From positions 16,567 through 80,566 of the forward strand of contig JAHQIW010003626.1 in NCBI GenBank assembly GCA_019055375.1: 64,000 nt of DNA, in the 5' to 3' direction. The notes below the pieces were generated by a model, which saw only the letters and a program-made list of their open reading frames with translations, had not been told where the DNA came from and did no database searches. Made by a program: the position numbers and the translations under genes. Positions within the stretch are counted from its first letter, which is position 1. Each line of letters begins with the position of its first letter. Shown here one piece after another: positions 11,590 to 23,976 of the stretch. Source of the stretch: Parelaphostrongylus tenuis. Taxonomy: Eukaryota > Nematoda > Chromadorea > Rhabditida > Metastrongylidae.

Positions 11590-11640
11590 TTGCATTCTAG
11601 ACGACTAGCGCTATATTGTGTGTCGTCGCATTAATTTGGG
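11590..11640 (+). repeat. dispersed GCTATATTGTGTGTCGTCGC motif repeat
   Basis: Begins CATTCTAGACGACTAG, followed by GCTATATTGTGTGTCGTCGC. Related copies are at 13866-13910 (+), 46035-46080 (-), 48078-48130 (-) and 48296-48345 (+). It looks like the terminus of a dispersed element. The inverted pair in the right arm (48078 and 48296) suggests a foldback. Confidence 0.5.
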
Positions 11641-12204
11641 GTCCACGTAAGTCAAATGGTCAACAAACACTCATGTCCACATTTTAATATTAGAATTTTC
11701 TACGCCCAAATCTATCGCAGTGGCTGCTGAAGGTCTTTAGTAGAAAGATGTCCGCAGAACCATCCACATACACAGATTTGCCTCAGGGCCTTTCACTTTA
11801 TCGGAAATCACTCACCTTTGAGTCGATGCTGGCAGTCCATCTCGGAACCCTTGTGTGAGGCCCATGTTGTCGAGTTAGGCGACTGAAGTGGAAAACAAAA
11901 GTGAACACAACTATGTAAGGCTGATTAAATTTGGAAATTTAGAGGCGACCCTCGTTTTCATTTGCGCGCGAAGAGTTCACGTTTCAATTCACTCTTGTGA
12001 CATTCACCGAGCCTGCGTTTTACTCGACAACGAAGGAGCTCTTTATTCTCAGATGCATGCAAGACCGATTTCAGTTGTCGTTCAAAATGTTCCCGCTGAA
12101 AGTATGCTTCTTTTCTCCACAGGAGTCCTCGTAACATCTACCACAAGTAGCGAATACTGATGGATACGTGGCTTGCAGCTGAAAATTTCGCAGATAACAT
12201 TGTA

Positions 12205-12265
12205 AGACATGAGTGAAGGAGAGAGAGCGAGAGTGAGAGAGGAGAGAGAGAAGAGAGAGAGAGGG
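12205..12265 (+). repeat. GA-rich microsatellite
   Basis: GAGA-rich tract of about 60 bases. The mirror in the right arm (47672-47708) is a perfect CT run, so this locus has also changed since duplication. Confidence 0.85.
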
Positions 12266-13354
12266 CGAGAAGGAAATGATAAGCCTTAGCCCCGCAATCT
12301 GCTACAGGACGATTCATGTCTCCCCCACCATCGCCACGCGCGGGTTTTCTCCACCTCGAGCACAGCTTTTGTAATTCAAATAAAGAATTGGTCATGAGAT
12401 ACTACAACTGTGGCCAGCCTGTTCTCGTTCGTTGTGAATTAAGTGCAATTCCACGAGTATATAACGATATTGCCAACAGTACTTTTCTTGTTATAAGCAC
12501 TCTGTTCCGAGCTCTCTGAAAGAAAAGGGTTTGTGATTGTTTCCAAGTCTGAGCAGGTCAACCGAAGTAGCTTAGATCAAAAAATTATAATGGTCTACCT
12601 TGTTTTCAAATGGCTTTACTGCTGTGCTGTAATAGCAAAGACTAAATTACGTTTCTCATTCAAGCGTTTCTCGACGACCAATGCTTTTCCCTTCCAAATT
12701 TCATCGACTACTTGAGTAGCTCAAATTCCGCCGCTTCCGATGATGTAGCCGATTTTCGAGGAAGACTTTCTTAGTATGCTGAAGCAATCAAAGAAAATTT
12801 CTGTTTGCAAATTTGGCATCGACAAAAGCGCAGTGGGCATGGCGGTCATGTTGTATAGTTCCTACCCTTCTACCGGTAAAGCAGGTGTTTTGGTTTCGTG
12901 TTGTGCTGCGCAAAACTTAACATTCTTTTGGCTTGTACGGCGCACTAAAAAGTCCTCTTCAAAAACCAAGCACATCATTAGAATCGGCGGCCTTTAAGCT
13001 ATCGTATGCGTTTCTAAGAGTCTTGAGGAAAGTTTAGTTGAGCAAGAAATTTCTAACGATTTACATGATACTACTTTTGTTGCTATAGCACAATAATAGA
13101 GCTGTTCCGAACAAAATACAGCAATGAACTCCTTCTAATCGTTGCCATTGAAGGAATATTAGAACACTTTAAAAAAGATAAAAATATGTGTTTTTCAAGG
13201 AATCGAATCAGGTGCTCGCAACGGGAAAATACCATATAAACTTTTAAGACTTGCATTACCATTATAAAACCAGAATTGAGTACCTCGTAGATCACTATTC
13301 TATACATGGCACACGTTATAGATGAATTTCAAAAACCTTGAGTACAGAGGGATT

Positions 13355-13480
13355 ATATGCACCTAAGAGGATTGATTGGTGAGTCAAAATTTGAACTCAG
13401 GGTGAGCTGAACCCGCTTTTCACTCATGGTGGGTGAAACGCGAATTAAACTCCGCCTGAGGTCGAATTTTTTGCTCAGTA
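13355..13480. repeat. tRNA-like family-C unit, partly inverted on itself
   Basis: Plus-strand part: CACTCATGGTGGGTGAAACG, then GCCTGAGGTCGAATTTTTTG. Just upstream lies a reverse-strand version (AATTTGAACTCAGGGTG). The mirror is 46440-46560. Confidence 0.5.
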
Positions 13481-14224
13481 CTCAGCTCTTTCACGTACAA
13501 TCCATATATCAAGCCCCTGCGAAAATTCAGCAAAAATAGTGGAAGTCTTAAATATTAGAGAAGTCAAACCTATCTAATCAATACAATGAGCATCAGACAT
13601 CAGTCGCCATATAACGTTTATCAAAAAGAGTGGCAACTGAGTGTTTTTTGTTGTGATTATTACATTATAGAAGAACATTCCAACACTAGTCGATCTCAAA
13701 AAGATAGCACCAAAAAACTCATAGTGGAGCGTCATAATAGGTAATCAAACCAGCAAACCTTCTTCCTGATGGACGGCAGCACGACGCACTGGTCACTGCG
13801 AACTGCTCGCCGCCGAGCCGCCACGTGCGCGACGATGTGGGAGCACCGACGGCACTATTAGGCGCAGTCTTGAGCTTACATTCTGGACGCTATATTGTGT
13901 GTCGTAGTTGTAATCGGATTCTAGGAACTCAGAGAGTTTATCCGCATTGACTACCTGGTGGACTTTTCACTCACTCATATGAAAGAACGTTTACATACAA
14001 CCAATACGGATTTTGAAATTGCAGAATACATTTACTTCTTTACTGTTTCGCCATCATGATATAAATGCGCCTTTAGTTTCTTTCAATTGAACAGACCAAA
14101 CAGATTTTTTTTCCACAATCAAAACGACCTTAGCCTTCCGATAGTACCTGTGTGTTTACTGCGTTTTTTCTCAATGCAACTAGGATATTTGCTCCTCTTT
14201 AGAAGGAAATATTTAAAAAACCCA

Positions 14225-14690
14225 ATAACGTAGAATGGTGCGCAGAAACGTTTGCGTCAGTTGGAATTTGAACCCAGACTTCCCTCCTTACGAGAGCGGC
14301 GCGCGCTGAACCGCTGCACATACCGACGCTCGTTTTGCACACCTCTCTTTCCACGCTACAACGTGTTATCTGTCGTCATCCAATCGTATACGGTCTGACG
14401 TAGGCAGTCACTTATCGGCATTGAACCCACTTATTTTGACAGAAATTGGGTTTCAATAATCAACCAGAAGTCATTTTTATTCGACCGTCTATTGCCACTG
14501 CCCACGCATGACCGTAGACGGTTGGCTGTTGACAGATAACGCGTTGTAACGTGGAAAGAGAGGAAAGAGAGAAGAGGTGTGCAAAACTAGCGTCGGTAGT
14601 GCAATGGCTCATTGCGCGCTCCCCCAAAAGAGTGAAGTATGGGTTTAAGTCCCAGCTGACACAAACAATTTTCACACCACTCCACATCCT
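14225..14690. repeat. divergent pair of tRNA-like family-B units
   Basis: A minus-strand unit at 14225-14335 (B-box complement GAATTTGAACCC at about 14262-14273) and a plus-strand unit at 14590-14690 (CGTCGGTAGTGCAATGG, then GGTTTAAGTCCCAGCTGACAC) stand back to back. Both are followed by the same CCACGCTACAACG-type sequence. The mirror pair is 45285-45705. Confidence 0.65.
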
Positions 14691-16279
14691 AGGGTTTATT
14701 GTAACATCATAACAATATTCAGGCAAGTCTAACATGTAGCAGAAGATCCCCGATTCTGCGCCATATTTTCAAATATTATCACACGACATGATTTAAAAAA
14801 TTACTGGGTGGCACAAAGACACATGTTTGTTAGTGTTGTCTCGTTGTGACCAACATTAGAGATGTACGCACTCTCAAACGTTCATTCAACGCTGTGTTAA
14901 CCTATGAATATGACTCTAAAATTCCGTTTTTCTTGAGTCCGGGAGCAAATAGAACATAAGGCGACTGACGACAGCCTTATTCCTCGTAAGAACACACGAT
15001 TGCATCCTCGTTCTCTCTTTCCTCTTTTGATCAGGTAATGTAGAGTTAGTTTGGTAGAAAAATATGTGCCTTTCTTTCTCTCTGGTGCCGCCACTATGGT
15101 GAATATGTAGACCTAACGTTATGCGGGTGGCGATTGTCATTTTGCCAATCGACTTTTGAGAGTTGTTTTCCACCGGACAAAACTTTTCTAGTGGAGTTGC
15201 GAAAGCTATTCGAAAGTTTATATCTTGGCAATCAAAGACTATGCCTGATTTCTGAAGAGGCGTTTTTAGTTCGCTGTAGCAACGAATGCACAATCATATT
15301 TACCACTTTGAATGCTTCGCCTGCATGGCAGGGTTGTGCAGCTGGCTTTTTATCAAACTGCACTGATACTTATTCGATAGCCAATAATTGCTGGCCTTGA
15401 AGCTAAATCTGGTTTCTGAGTATATTTCGGTAGCGCGCTGCAGAAGAGAAAAAAAAAAGTTACGCATCACTGTCTTAATTTTCTTGGCAAATAAGATTTG
15501 TATATGCGCCAAAAGTGTATTAGCTAGTAGTAAAAAATAAGTAGTATCAGAGTAACACAAAAAACTTGACATTTTTTTGAAACACAGGAAAAAATTCTCA
15601 TTAAATAATGGAAATCACGGGCTGCTGGCGAAAATCGACTAACTGCCATCCACAGAGAGCGACTTTAGAAACGACGAGGGTATTATATAAAGGTGTATAC
15701 TATTTTATGTCAGCAAGAGAATGAATAATTTCTATAAACACGTAATACTTTCTTGCTTTCTTTTTTGTCATAACTTGTATTTGGTATATAACAGTTAAAG
15801 CAGTTGATCGAATAGGATTTGGTCAGAGCAAAAAAGGATAGTGGTGCTTTCTAACTTACTGTTGGTGTTCGCAGCTTTCGTTCACACATAGGGAATATGA
15901 ACGGTCTGAACTTCGTTCTTGTTCTATTTCTCGGAAAAGTTTAAAGTCTCTTAATATTCGGAGTTAATGGTAGTATCCTCAGGTTCATGTTTTTCTATAG
16001 ATCACAGTCTTTTCTGGAAATCTATGGAGTCCTCAATTCTGATACTCTTACTATCTAGAGATTAGGAGGATATAGAGAAGCTCACGCTATTGTGAACCAC
16101 CGCGGTTTGTCTGTTGAATGCTGGTCTAACATAGTTGTCATTAGAACTCTTAAAAAAATTATACTGGGATGTTTTTCAACTCAGTTATGAGGAAAGTGCT
16201 TCATGATAGATGAAAAGAACAGCTCAAGAAATTTGGTTGTTTCAAAGCTTTTGAAAGGCTAAGGATTATGCTCTCCATC

Positions 16280-16445
16280 AAGCTTATATGTTTGCGTATA
16301 TACATATATATGTATATGTACATATACTCAAGTGTGTATATGCACATGTAGGCATACATGTGCAAACGTATACATATCTATGTTTAAAGGCATACGAAAA
16401 TATATGTATATATAATTATATATATATATATATATGCAATAGAAT
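16280..16445 (+). repeat. TA/CATA-rich low-complexity tract
   Basis: Alternating TATATA and TACATA runs. Mirrored at 43195-43400. Confidence 0.85.
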
Positions 16446-16540
16446 GCAGAAGCTTTGTCGTATTGGTGAGTAAAGGATTCTTACACATGTATTTTCTGCG
16501 AATATAAGCTCATCAGAAAGCCTGTTTTCTTGCTCATCGA

Positions 16541-16975
16541 ACGATATATCACTTGTTTTCACGGCTTTCTGAATGGAGCTGACAATGGAAGAAAAAAATT
16601 TGCTGCTCCAGTTCAACTCCAGTTTCGATGTTAACGCTGCTGGGGCTGACTGACAAATTTGCAAGGCGTGTCGTGACGAAATTTACGATGTTAGTACTGC
16701 TCAGTGTTCGTTCAAAAATTCTGTGAAGAATGTCGGAGTTCCATCGACCGACCAACCAGGAAAGAGACGTCCACGAAAAGTCATTCTCCAAGCATTTGTC
16801 AGTTGAATTGAGATAGATTCATCGATGAATTGCCGGGTGTTGGCTAATGACTTTGATTGTGATCCTGTTACGATTTGGCACATTCCAGGAGACTGGCAAA
16901 TAATGCGTGAAGTTCAAATATCTAACTTGAAGGGAAACTACGTCGACATTTATTTTTTTTTATCTATGCTCAATT
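16541..16975 (+). mobile_element. mariner-type transposase N-terminal remnant, left-arm copy
   Basis: Counterpart of the better preserved minus-strand copy at 42640-43006. Frames read pieces such as CSFKNSV, then a GKRRPRK-like stretch, and later the helix-turn-helix-like DFDCDP..IWHIP. An in-frame stop near 16803 and frameshifts break it. No catalytic DDD domain is attached. Confidence 0.5.
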
Positions 16976-17034
16976 AGTGTGCAAAATATTTTTCTTATCT
17001 ATTTGAAAATACGACAAAACTTTTTTTACAATCA

Positions 17035-17212
17035 ATTGTATATAATATATCTGTATATATATGCATGTATGTGCATATACATGAGTATATACTTAGGTAT
17101 ATATGTGCGCACATGTACATGTATGCATGTATATGTCCACACTTATGCATATATATACCTATATATATATGTATAAATATATATGTATGAATATGTATAC
17201 ATATATGTAGAG
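17035..17212 (+). repeat. TA-rich tract next to SINE-A
   Basis: TATA/CATA-rich, mirrored at 42427-42600, where a nearly pure (TA)n run is longer. Confidence 0.85.
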
Positions 17213-17512
17213 CGCATGTGGCGCAGTGGTTAGAGGTGCCCTGCGTCGCACGCGAGGTCACTGGTTCGATCTAGCGCTCATGGCTCACCTAGCCATCCAT
17301 CCTTCCGCGGTCGGTGAATTGGTACCAGACAGGTCTCAGACTTGTCTGGGAGGATAAGCAGCACTGACTCGGTTTCAGCGCGAGGCCACCGCGAGTCATT
17401 GTAAAGGCCAGATGTGAATTCAATCACCTCAAACGAAGTTAAAAATTGAAGTCGAATGCATGGCGCATCTCTCAGGGATTGATCAACGCCGATAGCTTTA
17501 TCCTTTATCCTT
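17212..17512 (+). repeat. SINE-A with the best-preserved Pol III boxes
   Basis: A box TGGCGCAGTGG (17219-17229) and a B-box-like GGTTCGATC (17263-17271) sit inside a tRNA-like head starting GAGCGCATG. The 3' end is GGGATTGATCAACGCCG with a TATCCTT-type tail. This copy lies at the inner edge of the big arm and also forms the outer end of the inner inverted repeat. Confidence 0.8.
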
Positions 17513-18285
17513 TTTATTATGAGTGATGAAAGAATCACAAAAGCCACCTTAGCCAAGCGAACGAATCAAGCCTAGTATGTAACACAAATTTGTTTCCTCT
17601 TCTAAAACGTACTAATAAGGTGTTCACAGAAACCAAGTAAAATATTGATGTTGCCGACGTTTAAAATGATTGAAAGGATAGAAGTTTATTTAGCAAGAAA
17701 GAAGTCTGGAAATCCGTGGATCACTGAGGATACACAGCGTTCCGAGCTGGTTGAGATGGCATAAAAATCTTATTCTTGCAATGATCATTTTCAGGCTTAA
17801 TAAATTATTAGAAGATCACGTTGCTATTCTTGCTCTGATTAGATAATCTTTTCTTCACTTTCCGCACTGAATTTTGGTTTGTTCTTTTAGCTATCTGCTT
17901 ATTTTTATCTGAAATCTGATGTCTGAGGTGTACCGATGAGTGGATGGCACTGAATACTGGATATCAAGTACGCAAGGGAAAATTGTGAAAAATCGCGGGA
18001 AATTAAATATTCCGTGAACATCTTCAGTTCAACAAACACGTGGTTGTTAATACACGTCGATTCTCTACGAAACAGTACAACAGAGATCGCATCGGTGTCT
18101 ACCGTTACGGCAGCCTTGCCTTCCTCAAAACTTGAAAGTGTCCTACTGGCATACATCAACTTGGTCATAACGCTTCCATAACCAAAGCAGAAAAAAAAAT
18201 ATTTGAAAATTTGCTTTGTGTCTATATCAAGAGATGCTTCGTTTATTAGACACCTAGTACCATTCATTCATCGATACATCACAGA
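17212..18285 (+). repeat. left arm of inner inverted repeat
   Basis: Reverse complement of 22520-23608. In the block 18020-18240 I see only a few differences, so it is clearly closer than the outer arms and presumably younger. One end coincides with the start of SINE-A; the other ends at about 18285 inside TCATCGATACATC. The contents are SINE-A plus an unrecognised 760-bp segment. Confidence 0.85.
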
Positions 18286-18654
18286 AATTACATTTTCGAT
18301 TTTGCAGACTGAAAAAGACAAAGCGGTGGTGATATGCTTGTGACGATGTAATGAAGGAAGGTAGTATGACATCACTGGACGGCATAATCTTTAGCGCAGT
18401 TGCATTTTGGACGTCTTCACATTTTTCTGAAACAGTCCACCATTGTGCGTGCGACGAGTTAATTCAAACAGATTTCTAACAAGAGGGAAAAAAAACAATT
18501 CACAGAACATAAAACAGAGATTTAACTCGCCACCACGAGTTCAAGATTCCATAGGAATTGCAAGAAATTGAGCACTAGTATACAAAGGGGGAGTGTTTCT
18601 TCGGTGCACTGCTTGTGAAATCGTTTAGAATGAAACAATATCAACACAAGTGAT

Positions 18655-18945
18655 CACTAGTGATTTCCTTACTCAGCAAGTACGAGGTTGTTGAGTTGGC
18701 GATATTTCTAGGTACAGATGAACAGTACAATAAATGTCATGATTGACATTTTCTGCTCTAGTTGTGAAAGTGCTCATCTGAGTGTTTTCCATATCAGATT
18801 TGACTCTTTCAGGCTGCTGAAGAAAGGCAACAAAGCCGAATCGTCAGCCATCCATCACGTTGATTGTGCTGTTCATCCTGTACCGAATAAATCGTCAATT
18901 TGAACAACCTCGTAATTGCTGTTAAGGAAATTCAATGAGTTATTC
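18655..18945 (+). mobile_element. complete foldback element with hammerhead-like core
   Basis: Terminal inverted repeats of about 75 bases (GATTTCCTTACTCAGCAAGT at the left, ACGAGGTTGTT shared, complement of GTAATTGCTGTTAAGGAAAT at the right) enclose a core CTGAAGA (18817-18823), AAGGCAACAAAGCC, GAAT, CGTCAGCC. The last A of the usual GAAA is T here, so the core is probably inactive. No coding capacity. Confidence 0.5.
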
Positions 18946-19084
18946 AATAAATGCCAATGTACTAATAAGTCGGTCATGAGAGTTGATCACTAATGGACTG
19001 TGAATATGATAGTCGAAACCAAAGTAGATCTCCAGAAAATGTTCGGCTAGCCTATCTGCTTTCGTCGGATTAAGTTATACGATT

Positions 19085-19388
19085 TTGAATGAAGGATTAA
19101 GGATACAGCTCTCTGCGTTGAAAAATCCCTGTGACATGCGCTGTGCATTCGTCTTGCAAGTTTTAGCTTCGTTTGTGGTGCTTAGATGCATCTCTGAGCC
19201 TTCACGATGACTAGCGATAGCTTACCGATCCGTCAAGTCCGTTTTCTTATCCTCCCACACAGCCTGATTCCAATTTACCGACTCTGGAGGGATGGAAGGC
19301 TTGGTGCACCATGACGTGCGAGATGGAACCATCGACCTTGCGTGCGAAGCAAAGTACCCCTTACCACCGCGCCGCATGCGCTCTTAGA
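19085..19388 (-). repeat. SINE-A copy
   Basis: The reverse strand starts AGAGCGCATGCGGCGCGGTG (19388 downward). It ends with the GGCGTTGATCAATCCC region degenerated to TGAAAAATCCCTGTGAC. It is more diverged than the other copies. Confidence 0.65.
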
Positions 19389-19740
19389 GTTTTGAACAGG
19401 TCTGGTCGATGTATGTAAGAATGCGATTTTGTAAGAAAAATAATGGACCGTACAAACAACACTTTAGTTCATCAATAAAGCATAAAATTAGAGCAAACAA
19501 CGCCTGAAACGAAAATAAAACTTAGAAGTGGAGATTTTGAAAAACAGAGATAAACGGGATTGATAACCAGAACATTACGATATCCAGCTTAATAATCCTA
19601 TATTTTGAATGAGCCAAGATAGAACACATTATTATTTACATCAGATGGAGCTGGATATAATAAATATATATATTTCTCATCAATAGACTTTTTTTCTGGA
19701 TGCTTACTGCTACTTACTTTGAGCTTTTAAACTTCAGGAC

Positions 19741-19956
19741 TTAAGACATTCTGGCCAGAGCAGTTTTCACATAATCATGTCTAATAATTAGCCCGAACAT
19801 ACCGAAATTCACCGTGAGCAGCGCGAATCCATCTACTGTGGACCAGAAGCAAATTTTCAAATCAATGAAGACACTTATCTGATATGAGTTGGCGGATTTG
19901 AGAACAAGACTTTCTCGCTTGAGATTTTTCAATGGTGATTGAATCCTTTTCTGCAC
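19741..19956 (-). CDS. short unassigned ORF with one hydrophobic segment
   Basis: 71 codons on the minus strand. The C-terminal half has a hydrophobic stretch (VDGFALLTVNFGMFGLII) followed by a short basic tail, RHDYVKTALARMS. This could be the last exon of a membrane protein, such as a nematode chemoreceptor, but I recognise no family signature. A chance ORF is about as likely. No flanking exon was found. Confidence 0.15.
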   Translation of the reverse strand: MQKRIQSPLKNLKRESLVLKSANSYQISVFIDLKICFWSTVDGFALLTVNFGMFGLIIRHDYVKTALARMS

Positions 19957-20184
19957 TGCTTTTTGAATCCTTTTTATTCAAAAGCTTCCACCTTTTCGCA
20001 ATTTTTTTTTTGATTTCAATATTGGTCAATTAATTGCAATGCTTGATCTTGGAAGCCTTTCGTGACTTCAAGTTTTGCTCGATTGTCTATTTCACAGCGA
20101 TGAAATCTGAGATAGGTTTGAATTATCTCATTACTGTAATGGGGAAACTCATTTCGCGGTAATGAAAATGTTAGGGTTTTTCCG

Positions 20185-20350
20185 GTTATGTTGAGGCAAA
20201 TGAAAACCGACCTCATTCGCTGTGGAGAATAGTATCATAGGATTGTCACCAACTATTTGAAAGAACTTGAGGGCTACAGCTCTATATCGCCGATTATTTA
20301 AAACACCCTCCTTAGAACGCTGTAGCATCCAGTAAAAGTTATGTTTCGGC
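20185..20350 (+). repeat. single copy of the P1/P2 arm sequence
   Basis: AAAACCGACCTCATTCGCTG, then AACTTGAGGGCTACAGCTC. It matches 9108-9225 and 10610-10720. Here it stands alone, without an inverted partner. Confidence 0.6.
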
Positions 20351-20359
20351 ACTCGCTTC

Positions 20360-22515
20360 CGTTTTTATTTTATCACTTCGTTTGATTTGCTGGAATCCGA
20401 AAACCACATCACTGTGGCAGAAAATATTTCCGTAGTATATTAGTCAGTTTTTTTTATCTCGAGTTTCTTTCAAAGCAGAGAAAAAATTGAGGGATTCATA
20501 AGGTTTGCCTTACGGAGTTTCTATTTTCTTCTTTTTGCTGTGGTTTTCATTACTTCACTGTTCTTTGATAGATAGATCACTGTTGCAGACTTTTTCGCTG
20601 CTGTTTTCTGGATTGCAGGACATTCATAAACTTAGTTTTGATACAAGAATTAATTTGATTTTCTGTTGTCCTAGGTAACGATAAATGGAAGAGTTGTAGC
20701 TTAAGCCCTTACCACAGTCCACTTATTGTGAATCGGCAAAATGAGCTTGTTAACATAATTGTCGCACATCAGAAAGACCAACTTTTTGTTCAGTTTATGA
20801 TTTCCAAATTAAGTAGTGTCATCGATCATAATCACTAATGTTATAACGCAAACTTAATTTTGATATGAATAAAAAGATATCTCACTTGTGTTTCATTGTG
20901 ATTTCGGAAGACAATGCACGTTGAGATGTATGGGCGAGTCAACGACGATCAACAAATTCGTTTCTACTCAAGTTTTTCTTTGATCGATTTCAATTATTAT
21001 TGGCCTTTTTTGCATATAGAGATATGATAGTATGTAGATCACTACAGGTTGTTATTGAGTATTATACAACTTCATTATGGTTTGCACCAGAGCAGTTCCG
21101 GGATATCCCGTTAGAACTTTCTGTAGCCTTGACGACTTTTGTAAGTTGTTGGCATACACACGCTTCGACGGCGCCGCCATTATCAGTGCCATGCCTCTTA
21201 CACCTCTCCGCGTCGAAACATGTCGTACCTCCCACTAACTGATAGCATGCCGGTCATTGAACGAGATGCATTGAATCTTTCCTAGCGAGGTTTCAAAAAC
21301 AGTTAGCTTCAATTCTAGGATTATCAGCCGCCTCATTTCAACATCACAAGAAATAAAGGAGCTCGGTAAAAGAGAAGATGGTTAGATGTTCAAAGTTCTG
21401 AGTGTGCGCGAGTAGACACTTTTGTGTGGACGCTGTCGATTTTCGAAAATTTTCACCCGATTACTGAAATGATGAAGTTTCCTATGTGTTGTTTACCACA
21501 TCTGACACTTTTTATTTTATCCTTCCATGGTAGTGGTGTATGTCGATCGACTTCTTCGTTGTTTTTCTTGCAGTGTGTGTTTTGCATTGTCTTAAGAATT
21601 GGATAATTAACCCTCGAGGACGGCGCGTAAAAGAAGCTTTTTTTTCTGAACTAAGCAGCTTTTTGGAAACGAAAAATTTAAGCTGCTGGCTGATTGCCAA
21701 ATTCTAAGAGAGAAGTTTTATGCGGCGAGAAAGGCCTTCAAACAATCGTGTACCTGAGCAGTAGGTACCACATCGTCATTTAGGAGTTAATGATAGCTCC
21801 GAATGTCATGTGTCATGAGCTATGCTGCTGTAGGAGCTGACTCCAATCTTAGGGTAAATTCAGTGCAGGAGAACCAGTATATTCTGCTTAAGCTCAAAGC
21901 AATAGGGTAATAATGTCCTATTTCTCGTATGACTGCTATTGTATTATAGACGTGTAACTATAAGGGGGATATGGCTTTAACCGGGACAATAGCACGAGCA
22001 CGGATCACAATTATCAGCAGAATTAGCCAGATGAGTGAATATCGCACTTATCCGATATCCTTGTTGATCGTAATTACGGTCCTGAGATTCAGAGTTCTTA
22101 GGTGAGTCCCAGCTGACCCAGTTTCGAGTTTTCCATACTCTCGAAAGGGGTTGTTCATGCCGAAGCTAACGGTAAATCGATTGGCGATTTGAGCGCTATT
22201 CGTGACGGACTTTCGTTCCAGGCCCACCTCGCGTCGATTGGCGTTCAGGACCCGCTGCTGCACAACTTCAGGGCATATGGGGACGACCCCACGTAGTTCG
22301 TTGCTTGATGTGATTTCTGATGCGATAGTTTCACTCCTGTTAGATTCCGTTCAACTCTTATGCATTCCGTTCGATTCATGAAACTTCATTATAAGTTTTC
22401 CGTGTATTTTTCGGCAAACCTTTTGAAACATCTTGGTGGACCAAGTGGCGGCCGATCAACTTTGCTGACCCTAGCAAAATACTTTTTCTTCTTCCTTTCT
22501 CTTCATGTTAGTCGA
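20360..22515. other. spacer of the inner inverted repeat, no gene recognised
   Basis: AT-rich with short unrelated open frames. A GC-richer block at 22060-22280 has an open minus-strand frame (71 codons) with no recognised similarity. I see no tRNA-like box or terminal repeat. Confidence 0.4.
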
Positions 22516-22519
22516 CGAG

Positions 22520-23608
22520 ATGTATCGATTAATGAATGGTACTTGATGTCTAATAAACGAAGCACCTCTTGATATAGACACAAAGCAAATTTTCAAATAT
22601 TTTTTTTTCTGCTTTGGTTATGGAAGCGTATGACCAAGTTGATGTATGCCAGTAGGACACTTTCAGGTTTTGAGGAGGCAAGGCTGCGCAACGGTAGACA
22701 CCGATGCGATCCTCTGTTGTACTGTTTCGTAGAGAATCGACGTGTATTAACAACCACGTGTTTGTTGAACTAAAGATGTTCAACGGATATATTTAATTTT
22801 CCCGCGATTTTTCACAATTTTTCCTTGCGTACTTGATATCCAGTATTCAGTGCCATCCACTCATCGTACACCTCAGACATCAGATTTCAGATAAAAATAA
22901 GCAGATAGCTAAAAGACAAACCAAAATTCAGTGCGGAAAGTGAAGAAGATTATCTAATCAGAGCAAGAATAGCAACGTGATCTTCTAATAATTTATTAAG
23001 CCTGAATAATGATCATTGTAAGAATAAGATTTTTATGCCATCTCAACCAGCTCGGAACGCTGTGTATCCTCAGTGATCCACGGGTTTCCAGACTTCTTTC
23101 TTGCTAAGTAAACTTCTATCCTTTCAATCATTTTAAACGTCCGCAACATCAATATTTTACTTGGTTTCTGTGAACACCTTATTAGTACGTTTTTAGAAGA
23201 GGAAACAAATTGTGTGTTACATACTAGGCTTGATTTGTTCGCTTGGCTAAGGTGGCTTTCTGTGATTCTTTCATCACTCATAATAAAAAGGATAAAGAGA
23301 TAAAGCTATCGGCGTTGATCAATCCCTGGGGGATTGCGCCATGCATTCGACTTCAATTTTTAACTTCGTTTGAGGTGATGTGAATTCACATCTGGCCTTT
23401 TACAATGACTCGCGGTGGCCTCCCGCTAAAACCGGAGTCAGTGCTGCTTTATCCTCCCAGACAAGTCCCTGAGAACCTAGTATGGTATCAATTCACCGAC
23501 CCCGGAGGGATGGATGGCTAAGTGAGCATGAGCGCTAGATCGAACCAGTGACCTCGTGTGCGACGCAGGGCACCTCTAACCCACTGCGCCACATGCGCTC
23601 TTATCACT
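22520..23608 (-). repeat. right arm of inner inverted repeat
   Basis: Reverse complement of 17212-18285, including a SINE-A copy at 23288-23605 (head complement CATGCGCTC at 23594-23602). It is separated from its partner by 4.2 kb. The order SINE-A/unique/spacer/unique/SINE-A resembles a composite foldback. Confidence 0.85.
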
Positions 23609-23976
23609 CATAAAAAGCTGCCGATAATTTTAATGCTGAAAATGCTCTGTTTAAAAACATTACCATAAAGTGCTGTAAAAAGCGAAAAGGAGGATCGTTG
23701 CACATCCAAAGTAGTTTAGCTCACTGTTCAAGCTTTATAACAGTCATCTTTATAATTTCATATCGCAATTATAAAATAAGCATTGAAGCCAGTGCTCATA
23801 CAGCTATGAGATGAAGTCTCTTCTACAATTTTATTGCAGGAAACTTCAGAAGTTTTTTTTCAAAAGGACGGAAAAACTTTAGAATGAATAACGAAGTCGC
23901 GGTAGCTTGAAGTGGCATTGGAACGCAATTCCAAGAGGCATACAATTTTCTTTGATAACCTAAAAAAAGCGGGAAT

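Larger units (their letters stand above)
1171..17512 (+). repeat. left arm of giant inverted duplication
   Basis: Reads in reverse complement against 42112-59243. Anchors I checked: 1380-1480 with 58930-59025; the exon at 1812-1945 with 57911-57779; 2570-2665 with 57105-57200; 4612-4895 with 54868-55160; 7549-8563 with 51889-52163; 13861-14030 with 45910-46080; 15130-15420 with 44230-44590; 16541-16975 with 42640-43130; 17212-17512 with 42112-42428. Similarity is about nine bases in ten with frequent small indels, so the copies are old and not homogenised. Because host-gene exons sit at the outer edge of both arms, a segmental inverted duplication explains it better than a single transposon. 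Confidence 0.88.

Noticed and set aside
14916..15293. 125-codon minus-strand open frame in the left arm
   Set aside because: The homologous right-arm sequence (44360-44740) does not keep this frame and no motif is visible.
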